Part shown: positions 46,187 to 55,373 of the stretch, piece by piece
Numbering within the stretch: position 1 is the first letter of the stretch
How the letters are laid out: each line of letters opens with the position of its first letter
Assembly (NCBI GenBank): GCA_002281855.1
Contig: NCHQ01000011.1
Span: 1 to 64,000 of the forward strand
From: Rhodospirillales bacterium 24-66-33
GTDB taxonomy: Bacteria; Pseudomonadota; Alphaproteobacteria; Reyranellales; Reyranellaceae
Reading direction: 5' to 3'
DNA length: 64,000 bases
Notes under the pieces: generated by a model
The model's input: the letters and a program-made list of their open reading frames with translations, nothing else
Told to the model about the DNA's origin: nothing
The model's database searches: none
Program-made: the position numbers and the translations under genes

Positions 46187-47035
46187 ATGAAATTTACCGG
46201 TACCGACTCCTACGTTGCCAGCGACGACCTGCGCGTGGCGGTGAATGCGTCCATCGCGCTGCAGCGTCCGCTGCTCATCAAGGGCGAGCCCGGCACCGGC
46301 AAGACCGTTCTGGCGCATGAAGTCGCCAAGGCGCTGAATGCCCCGATCATCGAGTGGCACATCAAGTCGACGACCAAGGCGCAGCAGGGCCTGTACGAGT
46401 ACGACGCGGTATCGCGCCTGCGTGACAGCCAGCTCGGCGACGAGCGCGTGAAGGACATCGGCAACTACATCAAGCGCGGCAAGATGTGGGAGGCTTTCAC
46501 CGCCGAGACGCGGCCGATCCTGCTGATCGACGAGATCGACAAGGCCGACATCGAGTTCCCGAACGACCTGCTGCTCGAGCTCGATCGCATGCAGTTCTAC
46601 GTCTACGAGACGCAGGAGACGATCAAGGCGGAGCAGCGCCCGATCGTGATGATCACCTCGAACAACGAGAAGGAACTGCCGGACGCCTTCCTGCGCCGCT
46701 GCTTCTTCCACTACATCCGCTTCCCCGATCGCGAGACGATGACGCAGATCGTCGACGTCCACTTCCCCGACCTGCAGCGCAACCTGCTGCGCGAGGCACT
46801 GAACGTGTTCTACGACATCCGCGAAGTGCCGGGCCTCAAGAAGAAGCCGTCGACCTCCGAGCTGCTCGACTGGCTGAAGCTCCTGATGGTCGAGGACATG
46901 TCGCCGGAGTCGCTGCGCTCCAAGGACTCCAAGCAGCTCATTCCGCCGCTGCACGGGGCGCTGCTGAAGAACGAGCAGGACGTGCACCTGTTCGAGCGTC
47001 TGGCCTTCATGGCGCGGCGGGAGCAGCGCCAGTAA
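46187..47035 (+). CDS. MoxR family AAA+ ATPase
   Basis: The 282-residue ATPase has Walker A in LIKGEPGTGKTVLAHEVA, Walker B in ILLIDEIDKADIEFPN and sensor 1 in MITSNNEKELPDAF. MoxR proteins act with VWA-domain partners in metalloenzyme or cofactor maturation. The VWA gene follows 22 bp downstream. The start at 46187 is chosen by family start; the frame is open to 46151. Confidence 0.9.
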   Translation: MKFTGTDSYVASDDLRVAVNASIALQRPLLIKGEPGTGKTVLAHEVAKALNAPIIEWHIKSTTKAQQGLYEYDAVSRLRDSQLGDERVKDIGNYIKRGKMWEAFTAETRPILLIDEIDKADIEFPNDLLLELDRMQFYVYETQETIKAEQRPIVMITSNNEKELPDAFLRRCFFHYIRFPDRETMTQIVDVHFPDLQRNLLREALNVFYDIREVPGLKKKPSTSELLDWLKLLMVEDMSPESLRSKDSKQLIPPLHGALLKNEQDVHLFERLAFMARREQRQ

Positions 47036-47057
47036 TCACGCCTGAGAGGAGGACGAG

Positions 47058-48239
47058 ATGTTCATCAACTTCTTCCTCGAGCTGCGCAACGCCAAGCTGC
47101 CGGTCTCCATCAAGGAATATCTCGCCCTGATGGAGGCGATGGACAAGGGAGTGGCCGACTACAGCGTCGACGACTTCTACTATCTGTCGCGCGCCGCGCT
47201 GGTGAAGGACGAGCGCAACCTCGACAAGTTCGACCGTGTGTTCGGTACCGTCTTCAAGGGACTCGAGGCGCTGCCGCCCGAGGGCGTCGCCGCCGAGATC
47301 CCCGAGGAATGGCTGCGCAAGCTGGCCGAGAAGCTTCTCACCGAGGAGGAGAAGAAGCAGATCGAGTCGATGGGCGGCTGGGAGAAACTCATGGAGACGC
47401 TGAAGAAGCGTCTCGAGGAGCAGCAGAAGCGCCACGAGGGCGGCAGCAAGTGGATCGGCACCGCCGGCACCTCGCCGTTCGGCGCTTACGGCTTCAATCC
47501 CGAGGGCGTTCGCATCGGCCAGGACAAGGGCCGCGAGGGCCGCGCCGTGAAGGTGTGGGACAAGCGCGAATACAAGAACCTCGACGACACGGTCGAGATC
47601 GGCACGCGCAACATCAAGATCGCGCTGCGCCGCCTGCGCAAGTTCGCGCGCGAAGGCGCCGAGGTCGAGCTCGACATGCCCGACACGATCCGCTCGACGG
47701 CGCGCAATGCCGGCTATCTCGACATCAAGATGGTGCCGGAGCGGCGCAACAAGGTGAAGCTGCTGATCCTGTTCGATATCGGTGGCTCGATGGACGCGCA
47801 CATCCGGGTCTGCGAGGAGCTGTTCTCGGCGGCGCGGTCTGAGTTCAAGCACCTCGAGTTCTTCTACTTCCACAACTGCCTCTACGAGAAGCTGTGGAAG
47901 GACAATCGCCGCCGTCACGTCGATACCTTCTCGACGGCGCAGATGCTCCATACCTATCCGCCCGACTACAAGGTGCTGTTCGTCGGCGACGCCTCGATGA
48001 GCCCCTACGAGATCGCCTATCCCGGCGGCTCGGTGGAGCACTGGAACGAGGAAGCGGGCCAGGTCTGGATCCAGCGTGTTGCCGACACCTACCGCAGCAT
48101 GGCGTGGCTGAACCCGGTGCCGGAACGGCACTGGAGCTACACGCCGTCGATCCAGCTGCTGCAGCAGCTGACGAGCGACCGCATGTTCCCGCTCACCCTG
48201 GGCGGCCTCGACAGCGCGATGAAGGAACTGAACAAGTAG
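47058..48239 (+). CDS. VWA domain-containing CoxE-like protein
   Basis: The 393-residue protein has an N-terminal helical part and a C-terminal von Willebrand A domain with the MIDAS motif DIGGSMD. It forms a pair with the MoxR ATPase, as in CoxD-CoxE and related maturation systems. A molybdenum-enzyme operon lies 3 kb downstream, which could be the target, but that link is inference. Confidence 0.85.
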   Translation: MFINFFLELRNAKLPVSIKEYLALMEAMDKGVADYSVDDFYYLSRAALVKDERNLDKFDRVFGTVFKGLEALPPEGVAAEIPEEWLRKLAEKLLTEEEKKQIESMGGWEKLMETLKKRLEEQQKRHEGGSKWIGTAGTSPFGAYGFNPEGVRIGQDKGREGRAVKVWDKREYKNLDDTVEIGTRNIKIALRRLRKFAREGAEVELDMPDTIRSTARNAGYLDIKMVPERRNKVKLLILFDIGGSMDAHIRVCEELFSAARSEFKHLEFFYFHNCLYEKLWKDNRRRHVDTFSTAQMLHTYPPDYKVLFVGDASMSPYEIAYPGGSVEHWNEEAGQVWIQRVADTYRSMAWLNPVPERHWSYTPSIQLLQQLTSDRMFPLTLGGLDSAMKELNK

Positions 48240-48247
48240 GACGCGCT

Positions 48248-48305
48248 GGGGGCGCGCCACTCCAGTGGCGCGATTCGTGACGCGCCACTGGAGTGGCGCG
48301 CCCCC
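48248..48305. repeat. Perfect inverted repeat (GCGCCACTCCAGT family), second copy
   Basis: Perfect 25-bp arms (48248-48272 and 48281-48305) flank an 8-bp loop. The core matches the element at 2790-2862, so the two are copies of the same dispersed palindrome. It separates the VWA gene from the TPP-enzyme gene and may form a strong hairpin in the transcript. Confidence 0.8.
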
Positions 48306-48326
48306 CGGCCAAAGGGAGAAACGAAG

Positions 48327-49961
48327 ATGAAGACCGGGCCTGCAGTCGCCGAAATCCTGAAGCGCGAGGGGGTCGAGTATCTCTTCGCCTATCCCGTCAA
48401 CCATCTGATCGAGCACTGCGCCGCGATCGACATCCGTCCGATCATCGTGCGCCAGGAGCGCATCGGTCTGCACATGGCCGACGCCATGTCGCGCATGACC
48501 AAGGGCCGCAAAATGGGCGTGTTCTGCATGCAGAGCGGCCCGGGCTCGGAGAACGCCTATGGCGGCGTGGCGCAGGCCTACGGCGAATCAGTGCCGCTGC
48601 TGGTCATTCCGGCGGGCTATCCGCGCCGTATCGCCCATGTGCCGCCGAACTTCAACTCGACCATCACCATGGCGCATGTCGCCAAGCATGCCGAGCCGAT
48701 CACCTCGGGCGCCGACATCGAGAACGTGATGCGCCGGGCTTTCAGCCTGCTGCGCAACGGCCGCGGCTCGCCGGTCATCATCGAGTTCCCGGCCGAAGCC
48801 AATGGCGAGGACGCGCCCGATCCGCTGACCTACGAGCCGATCAAGCCGACGCGCTACGGTCCCGATCCGGCCGCCGTGAAGGAAGCCGCCAAGGTGCTGG
48901 TCGAGGCCAAGCGGCCGGTCATCTATGCCGGCCACGGCGTGCACTGGGCCGAGGCCTATGACGAGCTGAAGGAACTGGCCGAGCTGCTGGCAATTCCCGT
49001 CTGCACCTCGCTGCAGGGCAAGAGCAGCTTCGACGAGACCCATCCGCTGTCGCTGGGCTCCGGCGGCCGCGCCTATCCGAGGCAGGTCCGCCACTTCCTC
49101 GACAAGTGCGACGTGCTGTTCGGCATCGGCTGCTCCTTCACCGAAACCAACTTCGGCATCTCGATGCCGAAGGGCAAGACGGTGATCCACACCACGCTCG
49201 ATCCCAACCATCTCAACAAGGACGTGCGCTGCCAGTACGGCCTGATCGGTGACGCCAAGCTGGCGCTCCGCGCCATGATCGACGAATGCAGCAAGCTGGT
49301 CGGAGCCAGGAAGCGCGACGCCGCCCCGGTCGTCGCCGAGATCAAGCCGATCGCCGACGAGTGGCTCAATGAGTGGATGCCCAAGCTCACCAACAACGAG
49401 GCGCCGCTCAATCCCTATCGCGTGCTCTGGGATCTCCAGCATACGGTCGACAAGGCCAACACGATCATCACCCACGATGCCGGCAGCCCGCGCGACCAGC
49501 TCTCGCCGTTCTGGAAGACCACCGCGCCGCACACCTATATCGGCTGGGGAAAGACCACCCAGCTGGGCTACGGGCTCGGCCTCGCCATGGGCGCCAAGCT
49601 CGCCTGCCCGGACAAGCTCTGCATCAACGTCTGGGGCGATGCGGCGATCGGCTTCACCGGCATGGACTTCGAGACGGCGGTGCGCGAGCGCATTCCGATC
49701 ATGTCGATCCTGCTCAACAACTTCTCGATGGCGATCGAGCTGCACATCATGAAGGTGTCGACCGAGAAGTACCGCTCGACCGACATCTCGGGCGACTACG
49801 CCGCCATGGCGCGGGCCTTCGGCGGCTACGGCGAGCGCATCACCAAGCCGGAGGACATCATCCCGGCGATCAAGCGCGGCATCGAGCAGACCCAGAAGGG
49901 CGTGCCCGTGCTGCTGGAGTTCATCACCTCGAAGGAAGTGACGATCTCGACACCTAAGTGA
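48327..49961 (+). CDS. Thiamine pyrophosphate-requiring enzyme, acetolactate synthase-like
   Basis: The 544-residue protein has the three-domain layout of the acetolactate synthase/pyruvate oxidase family. The TPP-activating Glu is in IIVRQERIGLHMADAM, and the TPP/Mg motif is VWGDAAIGFTGMDFETAVRE with the partner NN (LLNNFSM). It is not obviously IlvB, because no regulatory subunit is near. A decarboxylase or lyase role is likely. It precedes the probable selenoprotein by 19 bp, so the two are probably cotranscribed. Confidence 0.85.
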   Translation: MKTGPAVAEILKREGVEYLFAYPVNHLIEHCAAIDIRPIIVRQERIGLHMADAMSRMTKGRKMGVFCMQSGPGSENAYGGVAQAYGESVPLLVIPAGYPRRIAHVPPNFNSTITMAHVAKHAEPITSGADIENVMRRAFSLLRNGRGSPVIIEFPAEANGEDAPDPLTYEPIKPTRYGPDPAAVKEAAKVLVEAKRPVIYAGHGVHWAEAYDELKELAELLAIPVCTSLQGKSSFDETHPLSLGSGGRAYPRQVRHFLDKCDVLFGIGCSFTETNFGISMPKGKTVIHTTLDPNHLNKDVRCQYGLIGDAKLALRAMIDECSKLVGARKRDAAPVVAEIKPIADEWLNEWMPKLTNNEAPLNPYRVLWDLQHTVDKANTIITHDAGSPRDQLSPFWKTTAPHTYIGWGKTTQLGYGLGLAMGAKLACPDKLCINVWGDAAIGFTGMDFETAVRERIPIMSILLNNFSMAIELHIMKVSTEKYRSTDISGDYAAMARAFGGYGERITKPEDIIPAIKRGIEQTQKGVPVLLEFITSKEVTISTPK

Positions 49962-49980
49962 TTTGGAACGGGAGGCCGCG

Positions 49981-51039
49981 ATGACGAAGATCCTCACGCC
50001 CACGGGCGAGCACGACATCGCCGCGCATGACGGCCTCTGGATGAGTCCCGTCGATGCCGAGCGTGTCACGGGCTGGACCCTGAAGCCCGAGGGCATGTGT
50101 CGCGCCGATCTGTGCGTGCCGCTGCCTGCTTCCGCGCTCGCGCCAAATGAAGTCGACCTCGAAGCCTTCTGGAAGAAGCTGGGCGGTCCCGTGGTCGCCA
50201 GCGAGGCGCGCGATGTGTGGGCACTGGGGGCGGCGGCCGAGGAGCGCAATGCCACGCTAGAAGGGCTGGAGGCGCCGGACTTCACCCTGCCGGATATAGA
50301 CGGCGTGCCGCGCACGCTGTCGCAGCTGCGCGGCCGCAAGGTGTTCCTCGCCACCTGGGCCAGTTGGTGAGGCTGCCGTTTTGACTTGCCCGTGTGGCAG
50401 GCCCTCTACGAAGAACTGAAGGACAAGGGGTTCATGGTCGTGGCTGTGGCGCAGGAAAGCCGCGGCGCCGAACATGCGCGCCCGTGGATCGAGCAGGCTG
50501 GGTCGTCCTACTGGCAGCTCATCGACACCGACCATCGGCTCGAGGATCTCTATAATCTCGTGAACGTCCCGCAGGCGATCTGGATCGACGAGCAGGGCCG
50601 CATCGCCCGCCCGCCCGAGACCGCGGGCTCGACCGATCATTTCCGGCGCATGGATCTCTCGACCCGCACCATGACCCCGCGGGACCAGGCCGAGCGCTTG
50701 GCCGCGCGGCAGGCCTATCTCGACGCGGTGCGCGCCTGGGTCGCCACGGGGGCGCATGCATTGCCGGCCGCCGCCGTGCGCGCGGACCTGCCGAAGGTCA
50801 CGCCCGAGATCGCGGAGGCGCGAGCTCGTTTCCGCCTTGGAGTCTGGCTGCGCGCAAACGACCGGGCGGCCGAAGGCGACCTGCACCTGGCGGAGGCGAG
50901 CCGGCTGCATCCCGAGTCGTGGAGCCTGTGGCGCCAGGCGGCGGACCTCGACGAGGTCGGCAAGGCCTCGGGGCCGGAGTTCTGGAAGCGCGTGCAGGCG
51001 CTCGGCGATCGTCCGTATTATCCGCCCCCAAAACTGTAG
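49981..51039 (+). CDS. Redoxin-domain (TlpA-like) probable selenoprotein, in-frame TGA as Sec130
   Basis: One frame runs from the ATG at 49981 (GGGAGG upstream) to 51039, broken only by TGA at 50368-50370. The TGA falls exactly where a thioredoxin-fold protein has its redox motif: ATWASW, TGA, then GCRFDLPVWQALYEEL. With TGA read as selenocysteine the protein is 352 residues. It has an N-terminal region (1-95), a redoxin domain (about 100-235) and a helical C-terminal part. The distal part has no supported start of its own. The alternative is a nonsense mutation. Confidence 0.8.
50368..50406 (+). promoter_or_regulatory. Candidate bacterial SECIS hairpin at the selenocysteine TGA
   Basis: Directly after the TGA, GGC-TGCC (50371-50377) pairs with GGCA-G-GCC (50396-50403, one bulged G), leaving an 18-nt upper loop that contains GU-rich stretches. 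Bacterial SECIS elements lie at this distance downstream of the UGA and bind SelB. The hairpin is within coding sequence, as required in bacteria. Confidence 0.6.
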
Positions 51040-51053
51040 TTCGCGAGCGACAC

Positions 51054-51077
51054 GGCATCGCCACAATTGGCGATGCC
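51054..51077 (+). terminator. Perfect 10-bp hairpin after the selenoprotein gene
   Basis: GGCATCGCCA and TGGCGATGCC pair perfectly around CAAT, 14 bp after the stop codon. There is no T-run, so it may stabilise the mRNA 3' end or act in factor-dependent termination. Confidence 0.5.
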
Positions 51078-51181
51078 ATGCGAGGCCATCACACCTCCGT
51101 GAGAGCAGTACGTCTGCAAGGCAGTGGCGCCTTCGCTGAGTTACCCTCCGTTTCATATTTCCTGATCAACGGGAGGCTGGG

Positions 51182-51631
51182 ATGGCTGTCCTCAACGTCA
51201 ACGGCAAGGCGGTCGAATACACCGCTGACCCGGAAACGCCACTGCTCTGGGTACTGCGTGAACAACTCGGCCTGACGGGCACCAAGTATGCCTGCGGCAT
51301 CGCACAATGCGGCTCCTGCACGGTCCATATCGATGGTGCGCCGGTGCGTTCGTGCAGCGTACCGGTGAACACTGTCGGCACCCAGAAGGTCGTCACGATC
51401 GAGGCCTTGGCCGAGAACGGTGTGCTGACCAAGATCCAGAAGGCCTGGGTCGAGCTCGACGTACCCCAGTGCGGCTACTGCCAGAGCGGCATGGTGATGG
51501 CGGCGACGGCGCTGCTCACCGCCAAGCCCAATCCGACCGACGCCGACATCGACGAGGCGATGACCAACATCTGTCGCTGCGGCACCTACCAGCAGGTCCG
51601 CGCCGCCATCCACGCCGCCGCCAAGGTCTGA
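51182..51631 (+). CDS. 2Fe-2S subunit of a molybdenum hydroxylase (IorA-like)
   Basis: The 149-residue protein has two [2Fe-2S] clusters: the plant-type CGIAQCGSCTVHIDG with following Cys, and the C-terminal CGYCQSGM with ICRCGTYQQV. It is the small subunit of xanthine-dehydrogenase-family enzymes such as isoquinoline 1-oxidoreductase. It precedes the molybdopterin subunit by 14 bp. GGGAGG lies before the start. Confidence 0.92.
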   Translation: MAVLNVNGKAVEYTADPETPLLWVLREQLGLTGTKYACGIAQCGSCTVHIDGAPVRSCSVPVNTVGTQKVVTIEALAENGVLTKIQKAWVELDVPQCGYCQSGMVMAATALLTAKPNPTDADIDEAMTNICRCGTYQQVRAAIHAAAKV

Positions 51632-51645
51632 GGGGAGGACGCATC

Positions 51646-53817
51646 ATGACGATCCAGACATCTCTCGGCCGTCGCGGCTTCCTGGTCAGCGGTGCCGCCG
51701 TCGCCGGCGGCTTCTCGCTCGGCTTCCACCTGCCCTTCGACGAAAGCGCGGCGCAGGCCCAGTCCGTCAAGGAACTGAACGCCTGGGTGGTCATCCATCC
51801 CGACGACAAGGTGGTGATCCGCATCGCCCGCTCCGAAATGGGCCAGGGCACGCTCACCGGCCTCTGCCAGCTCGTGGCCGAGGAACTTGACTGCGACTGG
51901 AACAAGGTCACCTGGGAATATCCGACTCCTGGCGAGAATCTGAAGCGCAACCGCGTCTGGAAGAATTTTTCGACCGGCGGTAGCCGCGGCATTCGCGAGA
52001 GCCAACAATATGTCCGCGAAGGCGGCGCGATCGCGCGGGAGATGCTGATCGCGGCCGCAGCCAAGCAATGGAACGTGCCGGCGGCGGAGTGCAGCGCGGC
52101 CAACAGCACGATCACCCACAAGGCGTCGGGCAAGACCGTGACCTACGGCGCGGTCGCCGCATCGGCGGCCCAGCTCGAGCCGCCCAAGGACGTGAAGCTC
52201 AAGGACCCCAAGGACTGGAAGATCGCCGGCAAGCCGCTGAAGCGGCTCGACACGGTCGACAAGGTCACGGGCAAGCAGATCTACGGCATGGACTACACGA
52301 TGCCGGGGATGCTCAACGCTACGGTGCGCGCCTGCCCCGTCATTGGCGGCAAGCTCACGGATTTCGACGCTGCCAAGGCCGAGAAGATGCCGGGGGTGAA
52401 GAAGGTCTTCGCGATCGACGGCAATGCCGTGGTGGTCGTGGCCGACACTTACTGGCAGGCCAAGACGGCGCTCGACGCCGTCACGACCAACTGGGACATC
52501 GGTGAGCTCGGCAAGGTCTCGACCGAGACGATCAACGCCACGCTGAAGGAGGGCCTCGACGCCAAAGAGGCCTTCGTCGGTAACAAGACGGGCGATGCCC
52601 AGAAGGCGATCGACGGCGCGGCCAGGAAGGTCGAGGCCGTCTACAGTTTCCCCTATCAGCACCATGTCACCATGGAGCCGATGAACGCCACCGCGCGCTA
52701 CACGGCCGACAAGTGCGAAGTCTGGTGCGGCACCCAGAACGGCGAGGCGGCGCTCGCCGCGGCGTCGGAAGCGGCCGGCCTGCCGATCGCCAAGTGCGAG
52801 GTCTACAAGCTGATGCTGGGCGGCGGCTTCGGCCGTCGCGGCCGCTCGGACTATGTGCGGCAGGCCGTGCTTGCGGCCAAGGAGATGCCGGGCACGCCGA
52901 TCAAGCTGATCTGGTCGCGCGAAGAGGACATGACGCACTGCCAGTACCATCCTACGACAATGGCCAAGCTGACGGCCGGCCTCGACGCCCAGGGGAACCT
53001 GGTCGGCCTGCGCGTGCGCATTTCGGGCCAGTCGATCCTGGCCTCGCTGCTGCCACAGAACATGGTGAACGGCATGGATCCGATCGCCTTCCAGGGCCTC
53101 ATGCAGTCCGGGGTCGAGGCCGCCTATGGCTACGATATCCCGAACCTCATGATCGACCATGCCATGCGCAATCCGCACATCACCGCGGGCTTCTGGCGCG
53201 GCGTGAACGTCAACCAGAACGCCGTCTACATGGAATGTTTCATGGACGAGCTGGCGGCAGCGGCGGGCCAGGATCCGCTGGCTTATCGCCTCAAGTACCT
53301 CAAGCCCAAGTGGGCGGCGGTGCTGAAGGCCGCCTGCGATAGAGCGGGTTACGGCAAGCCGCTGCCCGAGGGCCGGTTCCACGGCATCTCGCAGGTCATG
53401 GGCTATGGCAGCTACGTCGCCGGCGTCGCCGAGGTTTCGGTGAGCCCCGACGGGCAGCTCAAGATCCACAAGATCACCGCGGCCACCAATCCCGGCCACG
53501 TGGTCAATCCGGCGCAGATCGACCGCCAGGTCGCGGGCTCGTTCGTCTATGGCCTGTCGGCCGCCCTGTACGGCGAGATCACGGTGAAGGACGGCGCGGT
53601 CGAGCAGACCAACTTCGACAGCTACAACGTGATGCGCATCGACGAGATGCCCGATGTCGAAACGGTGCTGGTGCCGACCCACGATTTCTGGGGCGGCGTC
53701 GGCGAGCCGACCATCGCCGTCGCGGCGCCCGCCGTGCTGAATGCGATCGCCAAGGCGACGGGCAAGAGGGTGCGCAACCTGCCGCTGATGAACAACGATC
53801 TGACGAAGGGCGCCTGA
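51646..53817 (+). CDS. Molybdopterin-binding subunit of a molybdenum hydroxylase (IorB-like)
   Basis: The 723-residue protein starts with a twin-arginine signal (LGRRGFLVSGAAVAGG), so the enzyme is probably periplasmic, as for IorB-type aldehyde/isoquinoline oxidoreductases. Molybdopterin-binding motifs include EMGQGTLTGLCQL, GGGFGRRGRSDYVRQA and the C-terminal GGVGEPTIAVAAPAVLNAI with the catalytic Glu. The ATG at 51646 follows GGGGAGG. Its stop overlaps the next cytochrome start, which may be its electron acceptor. The substrate is not known. Confidence 0.9.
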   Translation: MTIQTSLGRRGFLVSGAAVAGGFSLGFHLPFDESAAQAQSVKELNAWVVIHPDDKVVIRIARSEMGQGTLTGLCQLVAEELDCDWNKVTWEYPTPGENLKRNRVWKNFSTGGSRGIRESQQYVREGGAIAREMLIAAAAKQWNVPAAECSAANSTITHKASGKTVTYGAVAASAAQLEPPKDVKLKDPKDWKIAGKPLKRLDTVDKVTGKQIYGMDYTMPGMLNATVRACPVIGGKLTDFDAAKAEKMPGVKKVFAIDGNAVVVVADTYWQAKTALDAVTTNWDIGELGKVSTETINATLKEGLDAKEAFVGNKTGDAQKAIDGAARKVEAVYSFPYQHHVTMEPMNATARYTADKCEVWCGTQNGEAALAAASEAAGLPIAKCEVYKLMLGGGFGRRGRSDYVRQAVLAAKEMPGTPIKLIWSREEDMTHCQYHPTTMAKLTAGLDAQGNLVGLRVRISGQSILASLLPQNMVNGMDPIAFQGLMQSGVEAAYGYDIPNLMIDHAMRNPHITAGFWRGVNVNQNAVYMECFMDELAAAAGQDPLAYRLKYLKPKWAAVLKAACDRAGYGKPLPEGRFHGISQVMGYGSYVAGVAEVSVSPDGQLKIHKITAATNPGHVVNPAQIDRQVAGSFVYGLSAALYGEITVKDGAVEQTNFDSYNVMRIDEMPDVETVLVPTHDFWGGVGEPTIAVAAPAVLNAIAKATGKRVRNLPLMNNDLTKGA

Positions 53818-54110
53818 TGCCTCGAACGCTGCTGCCGGGCCTCGCCAGCATGATCCTGCTGGCCGGCCCGGCAACGGCGGCCGACGCGCCGCCGGGCGCC
53901 AGCTCCTGCACCGGCTGCCACGCCCCAAAGAAGGTGGCGGATTCGGTGATCCCGCGCATCGCCGGCCGAAAGGCTTCGGACATCGTCGCCTTCATGCGCG
54001 AGTATCGCAGCGGCACCTGGCCGTCCAGTGTCATGGGGCGGATCGCCAAGGGCTTAGACGATCAGCAGACCGAGGCTATCGCCGCCTGGCTTGCGGCGCA
54101 GCCGGAGTAG
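53817..54110 (+). CDS. Small class I c-type cytochrome (FccA-like position)
   Basis: The 97-residue exported protein has a signal peptide (GLASMILLAGPATAA) and one haem site, CTGCH, with Met in SSVMGRIAKGL as the likely second ligand. It sits between the molybdenum hydroxylase and fccB. It could serve as the cytochrome subunit of flavocytochrome c sulfide dehydrogenase or accept electrons from the hydroxylase. Confidence 0.85.
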   Translation: MPRTLLPGLASMILLAGPATAADAPPGASSCTGCHAPKKVADSVIPRIAGRKASDIVAFMREYRSGTWPSSVMGRIAKGLDDQQTEAIAAWLAAQPE

Positions 54111-54116
54111 GCGGCG

Positions 54117-55373
54117 ATGGCGACGCGCCGTCATTTCCTCAAACTCGGCGCCGGGGCCGGGCTCGCGCCCGCCGTCGCTTTGGCGCAGCGCAAGGCGAAG
54201 ATCGTGGTGATCGGCGGCGGCTTCGGCGGCGCCACGGCGGCGCGCACCCTGAAGGCGCTGCAGCCGTCGCTTCAGGTCACCCTGGTCGAGCCAAATCCCG
54301 TCTACACGTCCTGCCCTTTCAGCAATTCCGTGCTCGCCAATTTGCGCGAGATCGACCAGCAGCAGTTCCGGTACGACGGCATCAGGGGCGCAGGTGTCAC
54401 GGTTGCCGGAACGAGCGCCACTGCAGTCGATGCCGATGCGAAGACCGTGACCCTGGCCGACGGCAACAGCCTTTCCTACGACCGGCTGATCATATCCCCC
54501 GGCATCGACTTCGACTGGAAGGCCATCCAGGGTTACGACGAGGCCGCGGCCGAAAAGATGCCGCATGCCTGGAAGGCGGGCGCGCAGACCGTGCTGCTGC
54601 GTCGGCAGCTGCAGGCCATGGACGATGGCGGGCTGGTCGTCATGTCCGCACCAGCCAATCCCTTCCGCTGCCCGCCCGGCCCTTACGAGCGCGCCAGCCT
54701 GATCGCCTACTGGCTGAAGATCTGGAAGCCGAAATCGAAGCTGCTGCTGCTCGATGCGAAGGACGCCTTCTCCAAGCAGCGCCTGTTCCAGAACGGCTGG
54801 GCCGAGCTCTACCCGGGGCTGATCGAGTGGGTGCCTCTCAGCCAGGGCGGCAAGGTGACGGCGGTCGATCCTGCGACTCTCACCCTTACGACGGAGTTCG
54901 GGGCGCACAGGGCCGCGGTCGCCAACGTGATCCCTCCGCAGAGGGCCGGCGCCATCGCCGCGCAGGCGGGCGTCGCCGATCGCACCGGCTGGTGCCCCGT
55001 CGAGCCGGTCGCCTTCGAATCGACCCTGCGGCCCAACATCCATGTGCTGGGCGATGCGGCGATCATGGGCGGCATGCCGAAGTCCGCCTTCGCGGCGAAC
55101 GCCCAGGCCAAGGTCTGTGCCGCCGCAATCGTGAAGCTGCTGGCCGGCGAGAAGCCGCAGGATCCCATCGTGATCAATACCTGCTACAGCCTGGTCGCGG
55201 CCGACTACGGCATTTCGATCGCCGGCGTCTATCGCCCCAACAAAGGCCAGCTCACCGACATTCCCGGCGCCGGCGGCACCAGTCCGCTCGAAGCCGTGGG
55301 CGGCTTGCGGGGACAGGAGGCGCTCTATGCGTCGAGCTGGTTCCGCACCATCACCGCCGAAACCTTCGGCTGA
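54117..55373 (+). CDS. fccB: Flavocytochrome c sulfide dehydrogenase, flavoprotein subunit
   Basis: FccB oxidises sulfide to sulfur/polysulfide in the periplasm. The 418-residue protein has an export signal (TRRHFLKLGAGAGLAPAV), the FAD motif IVVIGGGFGGATAARTL, and the redox Cys pair positions in YTSCPFSNSV and near the C-terminus (VINTCYSLV). It is followed without a gap by soxX, which fits a sulfur-oxidation role. Confidence 0.9.
   Translation: MATRRHFLKLGAGAGLAPAVALAQRKAKIVVIGGGFGGATAARTLKALQPSLQVTLVEPNPVYTSCPFSNSVLANLREIDQQQFRYDGIRGAGVTVAGTSATAVDADAKTVTLADGNSLSYDRLIISPGIDFDWKAIQGYDEAAAEKMPHAWKAGAQTVLLRRQLQAMDDGGLVVMSAPANPFRCPPGPYERASLIAYWLKIWKPKSKLLLLDAKDAFSKQRLFQNGWAELYPGLIEWVPLSQGGKVTAVDPATLTLTTEFGAHRAAVANVIPPQRAGAIAAQAGVADRTGWCPVEPVAFESTLRPNIHVLGDAAIMGGMPKSAFAANAQAKVCAAAIVKLLAGEKPQDPIVINTCYSLVAADYGISIAGVYRPNKGQLTDIPGAGGTSPLEAVGGLRGQEALYASSWFRTITAETFG

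Noticed and set aside
50386..51039. Separate gene starting after the TGA at 50368
   Set aside because: No ribosome binding site or proper N-terminus; the frame joins exactly with the upstream redoxin half at the motif.
51586..53928. Long minus-strand ORF (780 codons) opposite the molybdenum hydroxylase
   Set aside because: Low-complexity translation without motifs; antisense shadow of iorB-like gene.
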